A DNA stretch of 64,000 nucleotides from Paenibacillus sp. S150 (GTDB lineage Bacteria; Bacillota; Bacilli; Paenibacillales; Paenibacillaceae): contig NZ_JACBYI010000009.1 of the NCBI RefSeq assembly GCF_019352175.1, forward strand, positions 1 through 64,000, given 5' to 3'. Both the position numbers and the translations under genes were made by a program. Positions 35,497-44,334 of this stretch are shown here, piece by piece; within the stretch, counting starts at the first letter, position 1, and each line of letters starts with the position of its first letter. A model generated the notes under the pieces. That model saw nothing but the letters and a program-made list of their open reading frames with translations, did not search any database and had not been told where the DNA came from.

Positions 35497-36486
35497 ATGG
35501 AAACATCATTATTTGTGCTGGGTTTTGTTATTTTTCTCGCGCTTGCTTTCGACTTCATCAACGGCTTCCATGATACGGCCAATGCGATTGCCACTTCGGT
35601 CTCCACACGTGCGCTCCGGCCGCGGACAGCCATTATTATGGCGGCATCGATGAACTTCATCGGGGCGCTGCTGTTCACAGGAGTAGCCAAAAAAATCGGC
35701 GGCAGCATCACCGACCCGTCCCTGCTCGACAACGGGGTGGATATCGTCATAGCTACGCTGATTGCCGCCATTATCTGGAATCTGGTTACCTGGTGGCTGG
35801 GGATTCCATCCTCCTCGTCCCATGCGCTTATCGGTGCGCTAGCGGGAGCGGTATATGTGGGAGCCGGCACGGAGCATATCAAATGGAATGGCTTTATCGA
35901 AATCGTCGAGGGACTCGTGTTTTCCCCGCTGATTGCTTTTGTTATTGGTTATATCGTCATGACGATTCTGAAATGGATTTTTGCCAAACGCAGTCCGCAT
36001 ACCGTGAACAAAGGCTTTCGTTCCATGCAGATTGTTACAGCGGCGCTTCAATCCTTCACGCACGGTACGAATGATGCCCAGAAGGCAATGGGGATCATTA
36101 CCTTTGCGCTCGTTACTTCGGGACGTCTGGATACGATGGAGGTTCCGCTATGGGTGAAGATCGCTGCGGCAACGTCGATGGCGCTCGGTACGTCAATCGG
36201 CGGCTGGAAGATTATCAAGACCATGGGAACGAAGATTTTCAAGATTGAGCCCATTAACGGCTTCGCTGCCGACATTTCCGCGGCTTCCGTTATTTTCACG
36301 GCTACACTGCTGCATTTGCCGGTAAGTACGACACATGCCATTACATCCTCCATCCTCGGTGTGGGCTCGGCCAAACGCTTCTCTGCTGTGAAATGGGGAG
36401 TCGCCGGACGCATTGTAGTGACCTGGTTTATCACCATTCCGATCAGCGCAGTGCTGGCGGGGATCATTTTTAAGCTTATATTCTAA
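35497..36486 (+). CDS. pit: PiT-family inorganic phosphate transporter
   Basis: The 329-residue membrane protein has ~10 hydrophobic segments. The two inverted PiT signature repeats are FDFINGFHDTANAIATSVSTRA (~residues 17-38; only the ends quoted are key, Asp/Asn) and SFTHGTNDAQKAMGIIT (~187-203). PiT carriers import metal-phosphate by proton or sodium symport. It forms an operon with the DUF47 gene and is closed by a terminator. Confidence 0.93.
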   Translation: METSLFVLGFVIFLALAFDFINGFHDTANAIATSVSTRALRPRTAIIMAASMNFIGALLFTGVAKKIGGSITDPSLLDNGVDIVIATLIAAIIWNLVTWWLGIPSSSSHALIGALAGAVYVGAGTEHIKWNGFIEIVEGLVFSPLIAFVIGYIVMTILKWIFAKRSPHTVNKGFRSMQIVTAALQSFTHGTNDAQKAMGIITFALVTSGRLDTMEVPLWVKIAAATSMALGTSIGGWKIIKTMGTKIFKIEPINGFAADISAASVIFTATLLHLPVSTTHAITSSILGVGSAKRFSAVKWGVAGRIVVTWFITIPISAVLAGIIFKLIF

Positions 36487-36508
36487 TAAGCGGCGCTGCT
36501 GCATGTAT

Positions 36509-36551
36509 AAGATGTCACGGGAGCCAAGGACGGCTGCGGACATCTTTTTTT
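36509..36551 (+). terminator. terminator after pit
   Basis: AAGATGTC pairs with GACATCTT; the inner AGCC/GGCT adds a second helix. Seven T follow. Confidence 0.85.
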
Positions 36552-36739
36552 GTTGTCTTTTTTTAGAGTTTCAAGAGAGGAATGTCACAAAAACTCACAG
36601 TTAAGTGATAAAAAACATTAATCAGGGTTAAAAAGAAATGAAATATCTCACTTTTTGAAAAGAAAATGACATGAATAATTAGCGGTCTGCGTAGGATTAT
36701 GTAGGATTTGGTAGTCTTTGCGGTAAGGTGTGTTTTAAG

Positions 36740-36756
36740 TGTTACCATAGCTGACA
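36740..36756. promoter_or_regulatory. TnrA/GlnR box upstream of glnQ
   Basis: TGTTA-CCATAGC-TGACA is a perfect match to the TnrA/GlnR consensus TGTNAN7TNACA. The centre is at 36748. A -10-like GATAAA lies at 36782-36787, which would place the start near 36794 and the box at about -46. That is the position from which TnrA activates promoters in B. subtilis. This ties the glutamine transporter to nitrogen limitation. The spacer 36552-36739 is AT-rich and contains no gene. Confidence 0.85.
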
Positions 36757-36812
36757 GAGGATTCCCAATAGATTCTTTCACGATAAAACGTTTTGGCAAA
36801 GGAGGCCTGTCG

Positions 36813-37541
36813 TTGATTGACTTTCATCAGGTAGAGAAGCATTACGGACATTTCCATGTGCTCAAGAGCATTGATCTGCATGTTCAAGAAGGGGAAGTAG
36901 TCGTTGTAGTCGGTCCTTCCGGCTCCGGTAAAAGCACCATGCTGCGCTGCATCAACCGGCTGGAGACCATCACGAGCGGAGGATTATCCGTTGACGGAAT
37001 CACCGTAAATGAGCGCAAGACGGATATCAACAAGCTGCGCAAGGAAATCGGGATGGTGTTCCAGCATTTTAATCTGTATCCGCACAAAAAAGTGATCGAC
37101 AACATTACACTGGCGCCGGTCAAGGTGCTTGGACTGTCCAAGGCGGAAGCCGAGAAAACGGCCATGTATTATCTCGAAAAGGTCGGGATTGCGGACAAAG
37201 CCCAGTCATACCCGTCACAGCTGTCCGGCGGACAGCAGCAGCGCGTAGCGATTGCCCGGGGACTGGCGATGAAGCCGAAGATTATGCTGTTCGACGAACC
37301 GACCTCCGCGCTTGACCCGGAAATGGTTGGCGAGGTGCTTGATGTTATGCGCACACTGGCCCGCGAAGGGATGACGATGGTTGTAGTCACTCATGAAATG
37401 GGCTTCGCCCGTGAGGTTGCGGACCGCGTAATCTTCATGGATCAAGGACAAATCGTGGAAGAAGCGGAACCGGAGCACTTCTTCGCGAGTCCGCGGGAAG
37501 AACGTACCCGTACTTTTCTCAGCCGTGTATTAAGCCATTAA
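36813..37541 (+). CDS. glnQ: glutamine ABC transporter ATP-binding protein
   Basis: The 242-residue ATPase has Walker [10 protein letters not shown] (~residues 35-43), the Q-loop [13 protein letters not shown], the signature LSGGQQQR (~138-145), Walker [13 protein letters not shown] and the switch His in VTHEMGFA. This is the polar-amino-acid (PAAT) family. The TTG at 36813 follows AAAGGAGGCCTG, while the 36708 frame start lies upstream of the operator and promoter and cannot be used. Order glnQ-glnH-glnM-glnP equals B. subtilis glnQHMP, supporting glutamine as substrate. Confidence 0.92.
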   Translation: MIDFHQVEKHYGHFHVLKSIDLHVQEGEVVVVVGPSGSGKSTMLRCINRLETITSGGLSVDGITVNERKTDINKLRKEIGMVFQHFNLYPHKKVIDNITLAPVKVLGLSKAEAEKTAMYYLEKVGIADKAQSYPSQLSGGQQQRVAIARGLAMKPKIMLFDEPTSALDPEMVGEVLDVMRTLAREGMTMVVVTHEMGFAREVADRVIFMDQGQIVEEAEPEHFFASPREERTRTFLSRVLSH

Positions 37542-37574
37542 AACAAACAGATAGGAAAAAGGGGAGGAAATAAA

Positions 37575-38426
37575 ATGAAAATGTCCAAGAGCTTCAAAGG
37601 GTTAAGCGTGCTGATGATTGCTGCCATGCTGGTCATTGCCGGCTGCGGCAACAACAATGCCGCCAATAATGCGGGCAGCGGGAATGCTGCGGCAGGAAAC
37701 AGCACGGATTCCGAAGCGATCGCCAAAATTAAGGAGCGCGGCAAGCTGCAGGTCGGCGTGAAGTATGATACCCGGCTGTTCGGATTGAAGGACCCGGCTT
37801 CCGGCAATGTGGAAGGCTTCGACATCGATATTTCCAAAGCCATTGCCAAGCATATCCTCGGTGATGAAAATGCGATTGAGCTGAAGGAAGTGACCTCGAA
37901 GACACGTATTCCGATGCTGAACAACGGCGAAATTGACATGGTTGTGGCTACGATGACCATTACAGAGGAGCGCAAAAAAGAAGTGGACTTCTCCGATGTC
38001 TACTTTCAGGCCGGTCAGTCACTGCTGGTAAAGAAGGGCAGTCCGATTACCGGAATTGAGGATGTGACCAAGGATACCAAAATTCTCGGCTCCAAGGGTG
38101 CAACTTCGATCAAAAATATTAAAGATAAGGTTCCGGGTGTCACTGTTCTGGAATTTGACAACTATCAGGATGCATTCAGCGCTCTGAAGGCCGGCCAAGG
38201 GGATGCGCTCACGACTGACGATGCGATTCTGTACGGTATGGCTTCCCAGGACCCTGGATATGAGGTTGTAGGCGAACCGTTCACCGACGAGCCTTACGGA
38301 ATTGCTGTACAAAAGGGCAATACGGATGTAGTTAATGCCGTGAATGATACACTGGCTGAACTGAAGGCCAATGGCGAATATGATGCTATCTACACCAAGT
38401 GGATCGGCAAAGCTCCGGCAAAATAA
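37575..38426 (+). CDS. glnH: glutamine-binding lipoprotein
   Basis: A 283-residue family 3 solute-binding protein with lipobox LVIAGC (Cys at ~residue 24). A Gly/Ala/Asn linker precedes the binding lobes, starting ~residue 50 (KIKERGKLQVGVKYDTRLFG). The motif NVEGFDIDISKAIAKHILG (~75-93) is the family signature. It would be anchored to the outer face of the membrane and deliver ligand to GlnM/GlnP. GGGGAGG precedes it. A hairpin after the stop probably sets it above the permeases in expression. Confidence 0.92.
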   Translation: MKMSKSFKGLSVLMIAAMLVIAGCGNNNAANNAGSGNAAAGNSTDSEAIAKIKERGKLQVGVKYDTRLFGLKDPASGNVEGFDIDISKAIAKHILGDENAIELKEVTSKTRIPMLNNGEIDMVVATMTITEERKKEVDFSDVYFQAGQSLLVKKGSPITGIEDVTKDTKILGSKGATSIKNIKDKVPGVTVLEFDNYQDAFSALKAGQGDALTTDDAILYGMASQDPGYEVVGEPFTDEPYGIAVQKGNTDVVNAVNDTLAELKANGEYDAIYTKWIGKAPAK

Positions 38427-38464
38427 GATTCTGCTGAGAGAGAAGCAAGGCTCAAAGGCAATGG

Positions 38465-38510
38465 CGAAAGGATGGAACGGGGAATCCCGCCGGCCATCCT
38501 TTCGTCTTTA
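38465..38510 (+). terminator. attenuator-like hairpin between glnH and glnM
   Basis: A perfect 11-bp stem CGAAAGGATGG/CCATCCTTTCG with an inner CGGGG/CCCG helix is followed by TCTTTAT. The T-run is interrupted, suggesting partial termination. This is a common way to raise binding protein over permease, and it may also protect the glnQH mRNA 3' end. Confidence 0.65.
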
Positions 38511-38629
38511 TGCGCCTGAACTTTCATTTGAAGAAGTTTTGAATCGGCATAGTCAGCTTGCCGGACATTCTTAACTTTTCAGGTTCAAATGCTACAGCAA
38601 ATATTTTTGGGCAAGGGCAGGTGACATCT

Positions 38630-39280
38630 ATGGATTTTTCGATATTAACCAATTATTTTGGCCTGTATATGGAGGGCTTCCGGGGCACCTTGCTCTCCAG
38701 TTTACTCGCGCTTATCGGCAGCTTTGTCATCGGCATGGTGATCGCGGTCTTCCGCATTACTTCGGTGAAGGGGCTGCGGTGGTTTGGAACAGGCTACGTG
38801 GAGTTTATCCGTAACATTCCGCTGCTGCTCGTCGTGTATATTTTCTTTTACGGTCCCTCAGCATTGGGCTTCACGCTGGATGGATTCAAGGCAGGTACGA
38901 TTGGACTGGCTGTCTATACCTCGGCCTTCATCGCCGAAGCCATCCGTGCGGGGATTATGGCTGTCCCGAAGGGTCAGATGGAGGCCGCGCGCTCGTCGGG
39001 CCTTAGCTATTTGCAGACGATGATGCATGTTATCCTGCCCCAGGCCATCAAGCTGGTCATCCCGCCTCTCGGCAACCAGTTCATCAATCTGATCAAGAAT
39101 TCCTCGGTGCTGACCCTTGTGGCCGGGCTTGACCTGATGTATTTCGCCGACGGCATTTCAACGGAAACCTACCGCACGTTCGATACCTACATTTTCGTTG
39201 CGCTGTTCTACCTGGTGCTTACCCTCCCGCTCAGCTACGGCGTGCGTGTATGGGAGCGCCGGCTGCAGCGCAAATATTAG
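38630..39280 (+). CDS. glnM: glutamine ABC transporter permease
   Basis: The 216-residue permease of the His/Glu/Gln/Arg/opine family starts MDFSILTNYFGLYMEGFRGT. It has about five TM segments and the EAA loop EAARSSGLSYLQTMMHVILPQAI (~residues 121-143) that docks to GlnQ. The start at 38630 follows GGCAGGTGAC; the frame beginning 38558 would overlap the upstream hairpin region and lacks a ribosome site. It should pair with GlnP, from which it is split by a repeat array. Confidence 0.9.
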   Translation: MDFSILTNYFGLYMEGFRGTLLSSLLALIGSFVIGMVIAVFRITSVKGLRWFGTGYVEFIRNIPLLLVVYIFFYGPSALGFTLDGFKAGTIGLAVYTSAFIAEAIRAGIMAVPKGQMEAARSSGLSYLQTMMHVILPQAIKLVIPPLGNQFINLIKNSSVLTLVAGLDLMYFADGISTETYRTFDTYIFVALFYLVLTLPLSYGVRVWERRLQRKY

Positions 39281-39305
39281 TTAATGTTTTGCACTTTGCT
39301 CTTAT

Positions 39306-39473
39306 GCAGTCCGCGAAGCGGCTGCCGGGTTCTCGCAGTCCGCGAAGCGGCTGCCGGGTCTTCGCAGTCCGCGAAGCGGCTGCCGTGTCTTCGCAGTCCG
39401 CGAAGCGGCTGCCGGGTCTTCGCAGTCCGCGAAGCGGCTGCACGGTTTTCTGCAGTCCGTAAAGCGGCTGCCA
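39306..39473. repeat. 29-bp tandem repeat, six copies, between glnM and glnP
   Basis: GCAGTCCGCGAAGCGGCTGC plus nine bases repeats with starts at 39306, 39335, 39364, 39393, 39422 and 39452 (period 29, last step 30). Each unit folds as CAG(T)CCGC-GAA-GCGGCTG. The outer copies have diverged most. Units follow each other without spacers, so this is not a CRISPR array. Frames across it are open by chance on both strands but have no ribosome site. Confidence 0.92.
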
Positions 39474-39687
39474 AATGAAGCACCTGCGAGAGAAGGCCGG
39501 GTCACCCGAGACCTTCGATCCAGCTGCTTCCGATCTTAGCTTTGCTTGGCAAAGCTTTGAACCCCGTGAGATACGAAACGGAGTGAGGGTGCGGAGCATA
39601 TTGGCGGCAGCGGAAGCGTTCGCCCGGAGGCTCGGGCTCTGCCTGAAATTAAAGATGAGCGCAGCTTGAAGGTGAAAGCAACGGAGG

Positions 39688-39802
39688 GGAAGTTTGGAAC
39701 TGTAGGAGCGGAAGCGTCCGCCTTTATGTTTGGATTTCTACCGCAATCGCGGTATGAATGAGGAAATCCAAACATAACAGCGGCCGGAAGTCCAAACATT
39801 CC
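39688..39802. repeat. ~116-bp nested palindromic repeat, copy 2
   Basis: This is the same element as at 16269-16384. The outer GGAAGTTTGGAACTG and CGGAAGTCCAAACATTCC arms and the inner perfect ATGTTTGGATTTC/GAAATCCAAACAT arms are all present. The loop differs (ACCGCAATCGCGGT here, itself a small hairpin). The stretches 39474-39687 and 39803-39965 on either side hold no supportable gene. Confidence 0.88.
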
Positions 39803-39965
39803 CCGGAGTTGCCCGTCACCGGCAAAGCCCCGCCCGAATCTTTATCTTCCGGCCTGGCCCGCGCCACCACCGCAGCGCAAAAGCCTGCCGCTGCCCGCAC
39901 CCTCACGAGGCCCCTTCTCACCCATTTCAACACCTTTGCAATCAAAGCACTAAGGAGGGTTTCTA

Positions 39966-40616
39966 TTGGATTTTGCCGGTGCATACTCCGCCGATAATTT
40001 GAGATTTCTGCTCGACGGGCTGTACGTTACCCTGATCGTGGCGTTCGTGTCGATCATTCTGAGCTTTGTGCTGGGCTGCGTGATCGGAGTGATCCGTTAC
40101 GCCGAGGTTCCGGTGCTGTCGCCGGTGATGTTCTACCTGGTGGAGCTGATCCGTAATCTGCCGCTGCTGCTGCTTATTTTCTTCGTCCGCTTTGCGTTGC
40201 CTGAGGTAGGCATCAGGATGAGTCTGATTACAGCGGCCATTGTCGCCTTGACGATATTTGAAGCTGCGATGATTGCCGAGATCGTCCGCGGCGGTCTGAC
40301 CTCTATCGACAAGGGGCAGATTGAAGCGGCACGCTCGTCCGGGCTCAGCAATTTTCAGACCTTATGGCATATCGTGCTGCCCCAGGGGCTCCGGCGGATG
40401 GTTCCGCCGCTGGTCAGCCAGTTCATCTCCCTGCTGAAGGATACCTCGCTCGCGGTAGTCATTTCGCTGCCTGAGCTGATGCATAATGCCAACATTGTCA
40501 TCGGGCACAGCTACAGCTACGCGATACCGACGCTGATGCTGGTGGCACTGATTTATTTTGCCGTGAATTATCTGCTGTCGATCCTCTCCCGGAGACTGGA
40601 GAATAAAGTCGTCTGA
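39966..40616 (+). CDS. glnP: glutamine ABC transporter permease
   Basis: The 216-residue second permease starts MDFAGAYSADNLRFLLDGLY and has five or so TM segments. The EAA loop is EAARSSGLSNFQTLWHIVLPQGL (~residues 120-142). It has the same length and layout as GlnM, as expected for a heterodimer. The TTG start follows AAGGAGGG. The 685-bp repeat-filled gap before it is unusual for genes that should be made in equal amounts. Confidence 0.9.
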   Translation: MDFAGAYSADNLRFLLDGLYVTLIVAFVSIILSFVLGCVIGVIRYAEVPVLSPVMFYLVELIRNLPLLLLIFFVRFALPEVGIRMSLITAAIVALTIFEAAMIAEIVRGGLTSIDKGQIEAARSSGLSNFQTLWHIVLPQGLRRMVPPLVSQFISLLKDTSLAVVISLPELMHNANIVIGHSYSYAIPTLMLVALIYFAVNYLLSILSRRLENKVV

Positions 40617-40708
40617 GCCGGACGCATCAATCGTGCATTAATGCGTATGAAATAGGCTTCGGTTATGATACTATAATTGTCAACATCCCTTGGCAGGAGC
40701 AGTGAGTG

Positions 40709-41998
40709 ATGGGACAATCTATATTGAAATCTAAGCTTGCGCAAATCTCAGCGGTTGCAGTCGGTACGGCGGTGGCCGGTGAATTCAAAATAAATCCGTT
40801 TGATGGCGACATCTTCCGGATTGCAATGGGCAGCAGCGCTTTTCTGCTGTTTTTGCTTTTAATGCGCCGTTTGCCGTATGTGAGTACCGGGATTGCAACA
40901 GGCATCGTTGTATTGCTGTTCCGTACCGCTATGGATGCGACCCTGGGCAGCGGACAGACGCTGCTGCAGAGCATGACCAGCCATTTCTCGGCAATGATCT
41001 ATTATATCGTGTTCGCGCTGCTGATGAATCTGATCAAAAGCCGGATTGATTCCTTCCATCCGCTAGTGCTCGGCGGTGTTGCCGCGCTGATCGACCTGCT
41101 GTCGAACGAGATGGAGCTGCTGACCCGGCTGATTGTACTGGATTCGGCCACCTTCCGCTTGAATGAATGGGCGTTTCTGATGGCGATTGCCGTCCTGCGC
41201 ACCTACTTTACAACCGGAGTGTACAGCAGTATTTCGGTCAGCCAGCTAAGGATTATCCAAAGAGAGCAGACACAGCGGATTGAGCAGATGCTCGGGTTCG
41301 GTTCCGGCCTTTATGGCGAGGTTTTTTATCTGGAGAAATCAATCGAAACGCTGGAAAAGGTGACCCTGAGCAGCTACGAGCTGTACCGGAGCCTCAAGGC
41401 CGAGGAATATCCGCCGCGCCACAGCCGTCAGGTTCTGGACATTACCCAGCAGATTCATGAGGTTAAGAAGGACTCGCAGCGGATTCTGGCCGGTCTTGTC
41501 AAGCTGGTGGAGCGCGAGGCTACGGGAGATATGCCGTTATCCGGCATCCTGCGGTTCACCGTCAAGAGCAATGCCAAATATGCGGAAATGCTCGGCAAAC
41601 ACATCAGCTTCAGAATCAATCTCACCTCCGATTACACCACGGACAGCTACATTCCCCTGCTGACCCTGCTGAACAATCTCACCGCAAATGCCGTTGAAGT
41701 CATTAAAGGCAAGGGCAGTATCTCTCTGGATGTCTATGAAAAAGGGGATCAAACCCTGTTTACCGTTACCGACAGCGGCGGCGGGATCAAGGAACGGGAT
41801 ATGGAGCTGCTGTTTGACCCCGGCTTCACCACCAAGTTCGATGAAGAGGGCGTGGCCGCAACGGGGATTGGACTTTCCCATGTACGGGATATTGTTGATT
41901 TATTCGAGGGGGAAATAACCGTCCAGCCGGCTTCCCATGCCGGAGGGGCGATGTTTCAGATTAAAGTGCCGACGGCAAAGCTGCGGAAGGAGGAATAG
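40709..41998 (+). CDS. glnK: GlnK-like sensor histidine kinase
   Basis: The 429-residue membrane kinase has several N-terminal hydrophobic segments (~residues 20-150). A His-containing helix is at ~230-260 (PPRHSRQVLDITQQIHEVKK). The HATPase domain has NNLTANAVEVI (N box), DSGGGIKERD (G1) and GIGLSHVRDIV (G2). It resembles B. subtilis GlnK (YcbA), which with GlnL controls glutamine use. It lies directly downstream of glnQHMP and 3 bp before the regulator gene. Start ATG 40709 follows AGGAGCAGTGAGTG. Confidence 0.82.
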   Translation: MGQSILKSKLAQISAVAVGTAVAGEFKINPFDGDIFRIAMGSSAFLLFLLLMRRLPYVSTGIATGIVVLLFRTAMDATLGSGQTLLQSMTSHFSAMIYYIVFALLMNLIKSRIDSFHPLVLGGVAALIDLLSNEMELLTRLIVLDSATFRLNEWAFLMAIAVLRTYFTTGVYSSISVSQLRIIQREQTQRIEQMLGFGSGLYGEVFYLEKSIETLEKVTLSSYELYRSLKAEEYPPRHSRQVLDITQQIHEVKKDSQRILAGLVKLVEREATGDMPLSGILRFTVKSNAKYAEMLGKHISFRINLTSDYTTDSYIPLLTLLNNLTANAVEVIKGKGSISLDVYEKGDQTLFTVTDSGGGIKERDMELLFDPGFTTKFDEEGVAATGIGLSHVRDIVDLFEGEITVQPASHAGGAMFQIKVPTAKLRKEE

Positions 41999-42001
41999 GG
42001 G

Positions 42002-42904
42002 ATGCCGCTTTCTTTCTGTATAGTGGATGACGATGGAACCGCCCGGAGAATGCTGCAGCATATTATTGAGGACAGCGGACTGGGCGAAGTGGTGGGAACG
42101 GCGGAATGCGGGCAGGATGGAGTGCGCCTGATTTTGAGTGAAAGCCCGGATATTGTGCTGATGGATCTGCTGATGCCGGATCAGGATGGAATTGAAACGA
42201 TTATCTCCTTGCAGGCCCAGGGCTGCCGTTCCAAATTCGTGATGATCTCACAGATCGAGAACGGGGAGATGGTCGGGCGCGCCTACCGCAGCGGAATTGA
42301 GTTCTTCATCCGCAAGCCGATCAACAAAATCGAAGTCGAGGCTGTGCTGCACAAAGTGAATGAACGCTACGCGCTGGGCCGTTACCTGGATGAGATCAAG
42401 TCGAGTCTGGGCAAGCTGGAAGGGCTGCACTTCGGACTGCCGCCGGTCCAGGCCAGCAAACGTACGGTCAAGGAGATCATTCAGCCGATTCTGATGAATA
42501 TGGGCATGATCAGTGAGAGCGGAAGCCGGGATATCATCACAATCATGGAGCTGGCTGCGGCAAAAGAGAACACCGGCAGCCTGCCGCCGCTCAAAGAGCT
42601 GTACGAAATGGCCGCTGCCGCCCATAAGCCGGTTCCCGCCGAGGCGGCCAAAGAAGTCAAGGCGATTGAGCAGCGGCTGCGCCGGGCGCTGGCGGCGGGA
42701 CTCACAAATCTGGCTTCCATCGGCCTGACCGACTATGGCAATCCCAAGTTCGAATATTACGCGCCGCTGTATTTCGATTTTGAGGAGGTGCGGTTGAAGA
42801 TGAAGGAGATTGAACAAGGCCGGGATTCCGGCAAGGTTAAGGTGAACATCAAGAAATTCCTGCAGGTGCTCCATTTGGAGCTGATGGAAGGCCTGAGCCG
42901 TTGA
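42002..42904 (+). CDS. glnL: GlnL-like response regulator
   Basis: The 300-residue protein has an N-terminal receiver domain: acidic pocket VDDDG (~residues 8-12), phospho-acceptor Asp in VLMDLLMPDQDG (~55), and Lys in FFIRKPINK. A long C-terminal region shaped like the YcbB/GlnL output domain follows, rather than a standard wHTH. In B. subtilis GlnL activates glutamine transport and glutaminase genes. The nearest target here is glnQHMP. Confidence 0.82.
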   Translation: MPLSFCIVDDDGTARRMLQHIIEDSGLGEVVGTAECGQDGVRLILSESPDIVLMDLLMPDQDGIETIISLQAQGCRSKFVMISQIENGEMVGRAYRSGIEFFIRKPINKIEVEAVLHKVNERYALGRYLDEIKSSLGKLEGLHFGLPPVQASKRTVKEIIQPILMNMGMISESGSRDIITIMELAAAKENTGSLPPLKELYEMAAAAHKPVPAEAAKEVKAIEQRLRRALAAGLTNLASIGLTDYGNPKFEYYAPLYFDFEEVRLKMKEIEQGRDSGKVKVNIKKFLQVLHLELMEGLSR

Positions 42905-42938
42905 AATGCAGCAGCCGGGCCTTTTAGCACTGTAATTG

Positions 42939-42991
42939 AACCTCCGGGACGGAACTGCTTGCCAGCGGTTCCTTTCTGGAGGTTATTTTTT
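42939..42991 (+). terminator. terminator after glnL
   Basis: AACCTCC pairs with GGAGGTT; the inner GGAAC/GTTCC adds a second helix. TATTTTTT follows. It directly abuts the repeat at 42992. Confidence 0.8.
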
Positions 42992-43078
42992 AAAAGATAA
43001 GAATTTATATGTTTTGGGGTCCCCGCAAAGTACCTGAGTCATCATCGAAGCCAAGGCCCCGCTTTGTGGGGTTATTTT
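42992..43078. repeat. 87-bp structured repeat (copy 1)
   Basis: The element starts AAAAGATAAGAATTTATATG and ends GGTTATTTT, with a 10-bp stem CCCCGCAAAG/CTTTGTGGGG inside. A copy at 53198-53285 differs at only about two positions. It is flanked by a direct repeat of its own first ~18 bases (43079-43096), which may reflect insertion or duplication. Confidence 0.88.
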
Positions 43079-43172
43079 AAAAGATAAGAATTTATAGGTT
43101 TCACGCTATAAATTAGCCTTATCTTTCTCGCTGAAACGGATACCGTCCTTATAAGGACGGCAAAGCCGTTTC
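43079..43172. repeat. two adjacent palindromes upstream of corA
   Basis: AAAGATAAGAATTTATAG (43080-43097) pairs with CTATAAATT...CTTATCTTT (to 43127). Next, GAAACGG...CCGTTTC (43133-43172) encloses the perfect palindrome CCGTCCTTATAAGGACGG. A truncated relative (GCTGAAACGGATACTG) occurs at ~46409. They look like miniature intergenic repeats; some could act as terminators. Confidence 0.75.
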
Positions 43173-43309
43173 CACTTGATCCGGGGATTTATTTGCTCTT
43201 GGCGGGCAGGCAGGGGACATCCGGTAATTTGGGAAGAAGCGGCCTCTTGCGGTACAATGGTTATGCAGAGGAAAGTGCGACGGATAGAAGCAATAGACGG
43301 AGGACTCAT

Positions 43310-44269
43310 ATGATACGAACGCTCGCGGTAACACATAAGGGGGAGGTGCTGACGGATCTGCCGCTCCAGGAGATAACCCTTGCTGACTATGCCTGGATTT
43401 GGGCGGATTTTGCCACCCCTACAGCGGAGGAGACTTTGCTGCTGGATACTTATTTTCATTTTCATCCATTAGCCATTGAAGACTGTATGCATGTGCTGCA
43501 GCGCCCGAAGCTGGATTATTATGAGGATGTGCAGTTTTTTGTGCTGCATGCGCTGAATGAGCGGACGCTGGAGGCGGAGGAGGTTGACCTTTTTCTCAGC
43601 AAAAGCTTTCTCGTGTCCTATCACCACCAGCTGAAGCCGGAGATGGCAGAGGCCTGGGAGATGGTAAAAGCGGAAATACATAGCCGCAAGGGCTGGTCGG
43701 GCGGTCCGGTGGCTGCTGCGTACACGGTAATGGATAAGCTGGTAGACCGGTATTTCCCAAGCTTGTACAGCCTGGAGGATGAGCTTGCCGATCTGGAGAG
43801 CCAAGGCAGCAGCGAGTCGGTAGAGGAGCTTATGAGCCAGGTATTTAACGTGCGCGGCCGTCTGCTCAAGCTCCGCCGGACCATTGTGCCGATGCGTGAC
43901 CTGATGTACCGGATTGTCAATTCGCAGCATGTGCAGAGCAATGGGGAGGAACGGATCTATTTTGGCGATATCTATGATCATTTGCTGAAGCTGACCGATA
44001 TGATTGAAGTTGACCGGGAAATGACCGCCGATCTGCGCGACAGCTACATCTCGCTCAACTCCAACCGGATGAACTCCATTATGAAGACACTCACTGTAAT
44101 TACGACCGTATTTATGCCGCTGACTCTGATTGCCGGGATTTACGGCATGAATTTCCGGGTGATGCCCGAGCTGGATTGGGAGTATGGCTACTTGGCGGTG
44201 GTGCTGCTGATGCTGGTGCTCGGCGTGGGCATGTTCCGCTGGTTCCGGCGCAGCGGCTGGTTTAAGTGA
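43310..44269 (+). CDS. corA: CorA-family magnesium transporter
   Basis: The 319-residue protein has a long soluble N-terminal domain and two C-terminal TM segments. The first of these ends with the CorA signature IYGMNF (GMN at ~residues 280-282). It would form pentameric Mg2+ channels in the membrane. The ATG at 43310 follows GGAGGACTCAT; the longer frame from 43193 lies in repeat DNA. Confidence 0.92.
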   Translation: MIRTLAVTHKGEVLTDLPLQEITLADYAWIWADFATPTAEETLLLDTYFHFHPLAIEDCMHVLQRPKLDYYEDVQFFVLHALNERTLEAEEVDLFLSKSFLVSYHHQLKPEMAEAWEMVKAEIHSRKGWSGGPVAAAYTVMDKLVDRYFPSLYSLEDELADLESQGSSESVEELMSQVFNVRGRLLKLRRTIVPMRDLMYRIVNSQHVQSNGEERIYFGDIYDHLLKLTDMIEVDREMTADLRDSYISLNSNRMNSIMKTLTVITTVFMPLTLIAGIYGMNFRVMPELDWEYGYLAVVLLMLVLGVGMFRWFRRSGWFK

Positions 44270-44334
44270 CACGGCACGGGGGATAGTACGGGACAATCAG
44301 GAGCGCCCTTGAGGGAAAAGCGTTAAACGCCGCC

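Noticed and set aside
36708..36812. Upstream extension of glnQ
   Set aside because: The extra codons overlap the TnrA/GlnR box and the -10 region; TTG 36813 behind AAAGGAGG matches family N-termini.
39306..39473. CRISPR array
   Set aside because: The 29-bp units follow one another directly with no unique spacers, and no cas genes are present.
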